From positions 1 through 5,658 of the forward strand of contig CAMLEM010000133.1 of assembly GCA_946479005.1 (NCBI GenBank): DNA of 5,658 nt. Reading direction: 5' to 3'. The notes under the pieces were generated by a model. It was not told the DNA's origin. It ran no database searches and was given only the letters and a program-made list of their open reading frames with translations. The translations under genes were made by a program, and so were the position numbers. Origin of the DNA: an uncultured Chitinophagaceae bacterium. Lineage in GTDB: Bacteria; Bacteroidota; Bacteroidia; Chitinophagales; Chitinophagaceae. Of the stretch, positions 5,603 through 5,658 are shown in pieces. Numbering within the stretch: position 1 is the first letter of the stretch; each line of letters begins with the position of its first letter.

Positions 5603-5658
5603 ATGCCAAACAACCATTTTAATAAAGGCGAGCTTTACAGCTTCATAACGGGAAAAGC
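5603..5658 (+). CDS. Start of an unidentified protein, 3'-partial
   Basis: An ATG at 5603 opens a frame that runs to the window end without a stop, reading MPNNHFNKGELYSFITGK and then the first two bases of the next codon. It is supported by position, divergent from the hydrolase and 15-17 bases after a good promoter candidate, and by ordinary codon use, not by any recognised domain. Eighteen codons are too few to assign a family. The frame could be open by chance, although the promoter argues against this. Confidence 0.5.
   Translation, partial: MPNNHFNKGELYSFITGK

Overview
The window looks like chromosomal DNA of a member of the Bacteroidota, most plausibly a Chitinophagaceae-like soil or water bacterium. 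That placement is an inference from four things: almost no Shine-Dalgarno sequences at the gene starts, TAnnTTTG-type promoter elements near the right end, the protein styles, and several intergenic repeat types that I recall from this phylum (recollection, not a search). No rRNA, tRNA, CRISPR array, transposase or phage gene is visible.

Left part (1-2185, + strand): the end of a cell-surface polysaccharide operon. A chain-length-determinant (Wzz-like) membrane protein, cut by the window edge, overlaps by 4 bases a multi-spanning O-antigen ligase / polymerase (WaaL/Wzy_C) protein. Together they would set the length of a lipid-linked glycan and ligate or polymerise it. A short AT-rich repeat has been absorbed in frame into a loop of the ligase gene.

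Convergent junction (2186-2347): 162 bases between the ligase and a gene coming from the other strand. Each end is occupied by one copy of the same 30-bp palindromic repeat, in inverted orientation. The left copy supplies the ligase stop codon; the right copy carries an extra 15-bp tandem unit and ends 2-3 bases from the stop of the opposing gene.

Right part (5526-2348, - strand, read right to left): an alpha/beta hydrolase; a 176-base gap filled by a roughly 152-bp imperfect inverted-repeat element built from ATCTGTG units; a membrane-anchored family 2 glycosyltransferase; and, 15 bases later, a DppC/OppC-type ABC transporter permease with an unusually long extracytoplasmic insert. The three are co-oriented, but their functions do not form an obvious pathway, and no partner permease, ATPase or binding protein is present.

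Right edge (5527-5658): a 76-base divergent promoter region with two back-to-back TATTTTTG boxes forming a palindrome, then the first 18 codons of an unidentified + strand gene. I see no convincing new multi-gene system here. The strongest unusual signals are the repeats: two different palindromic families sitting directly at gene ends or starts, and a third inside a coding sequence.
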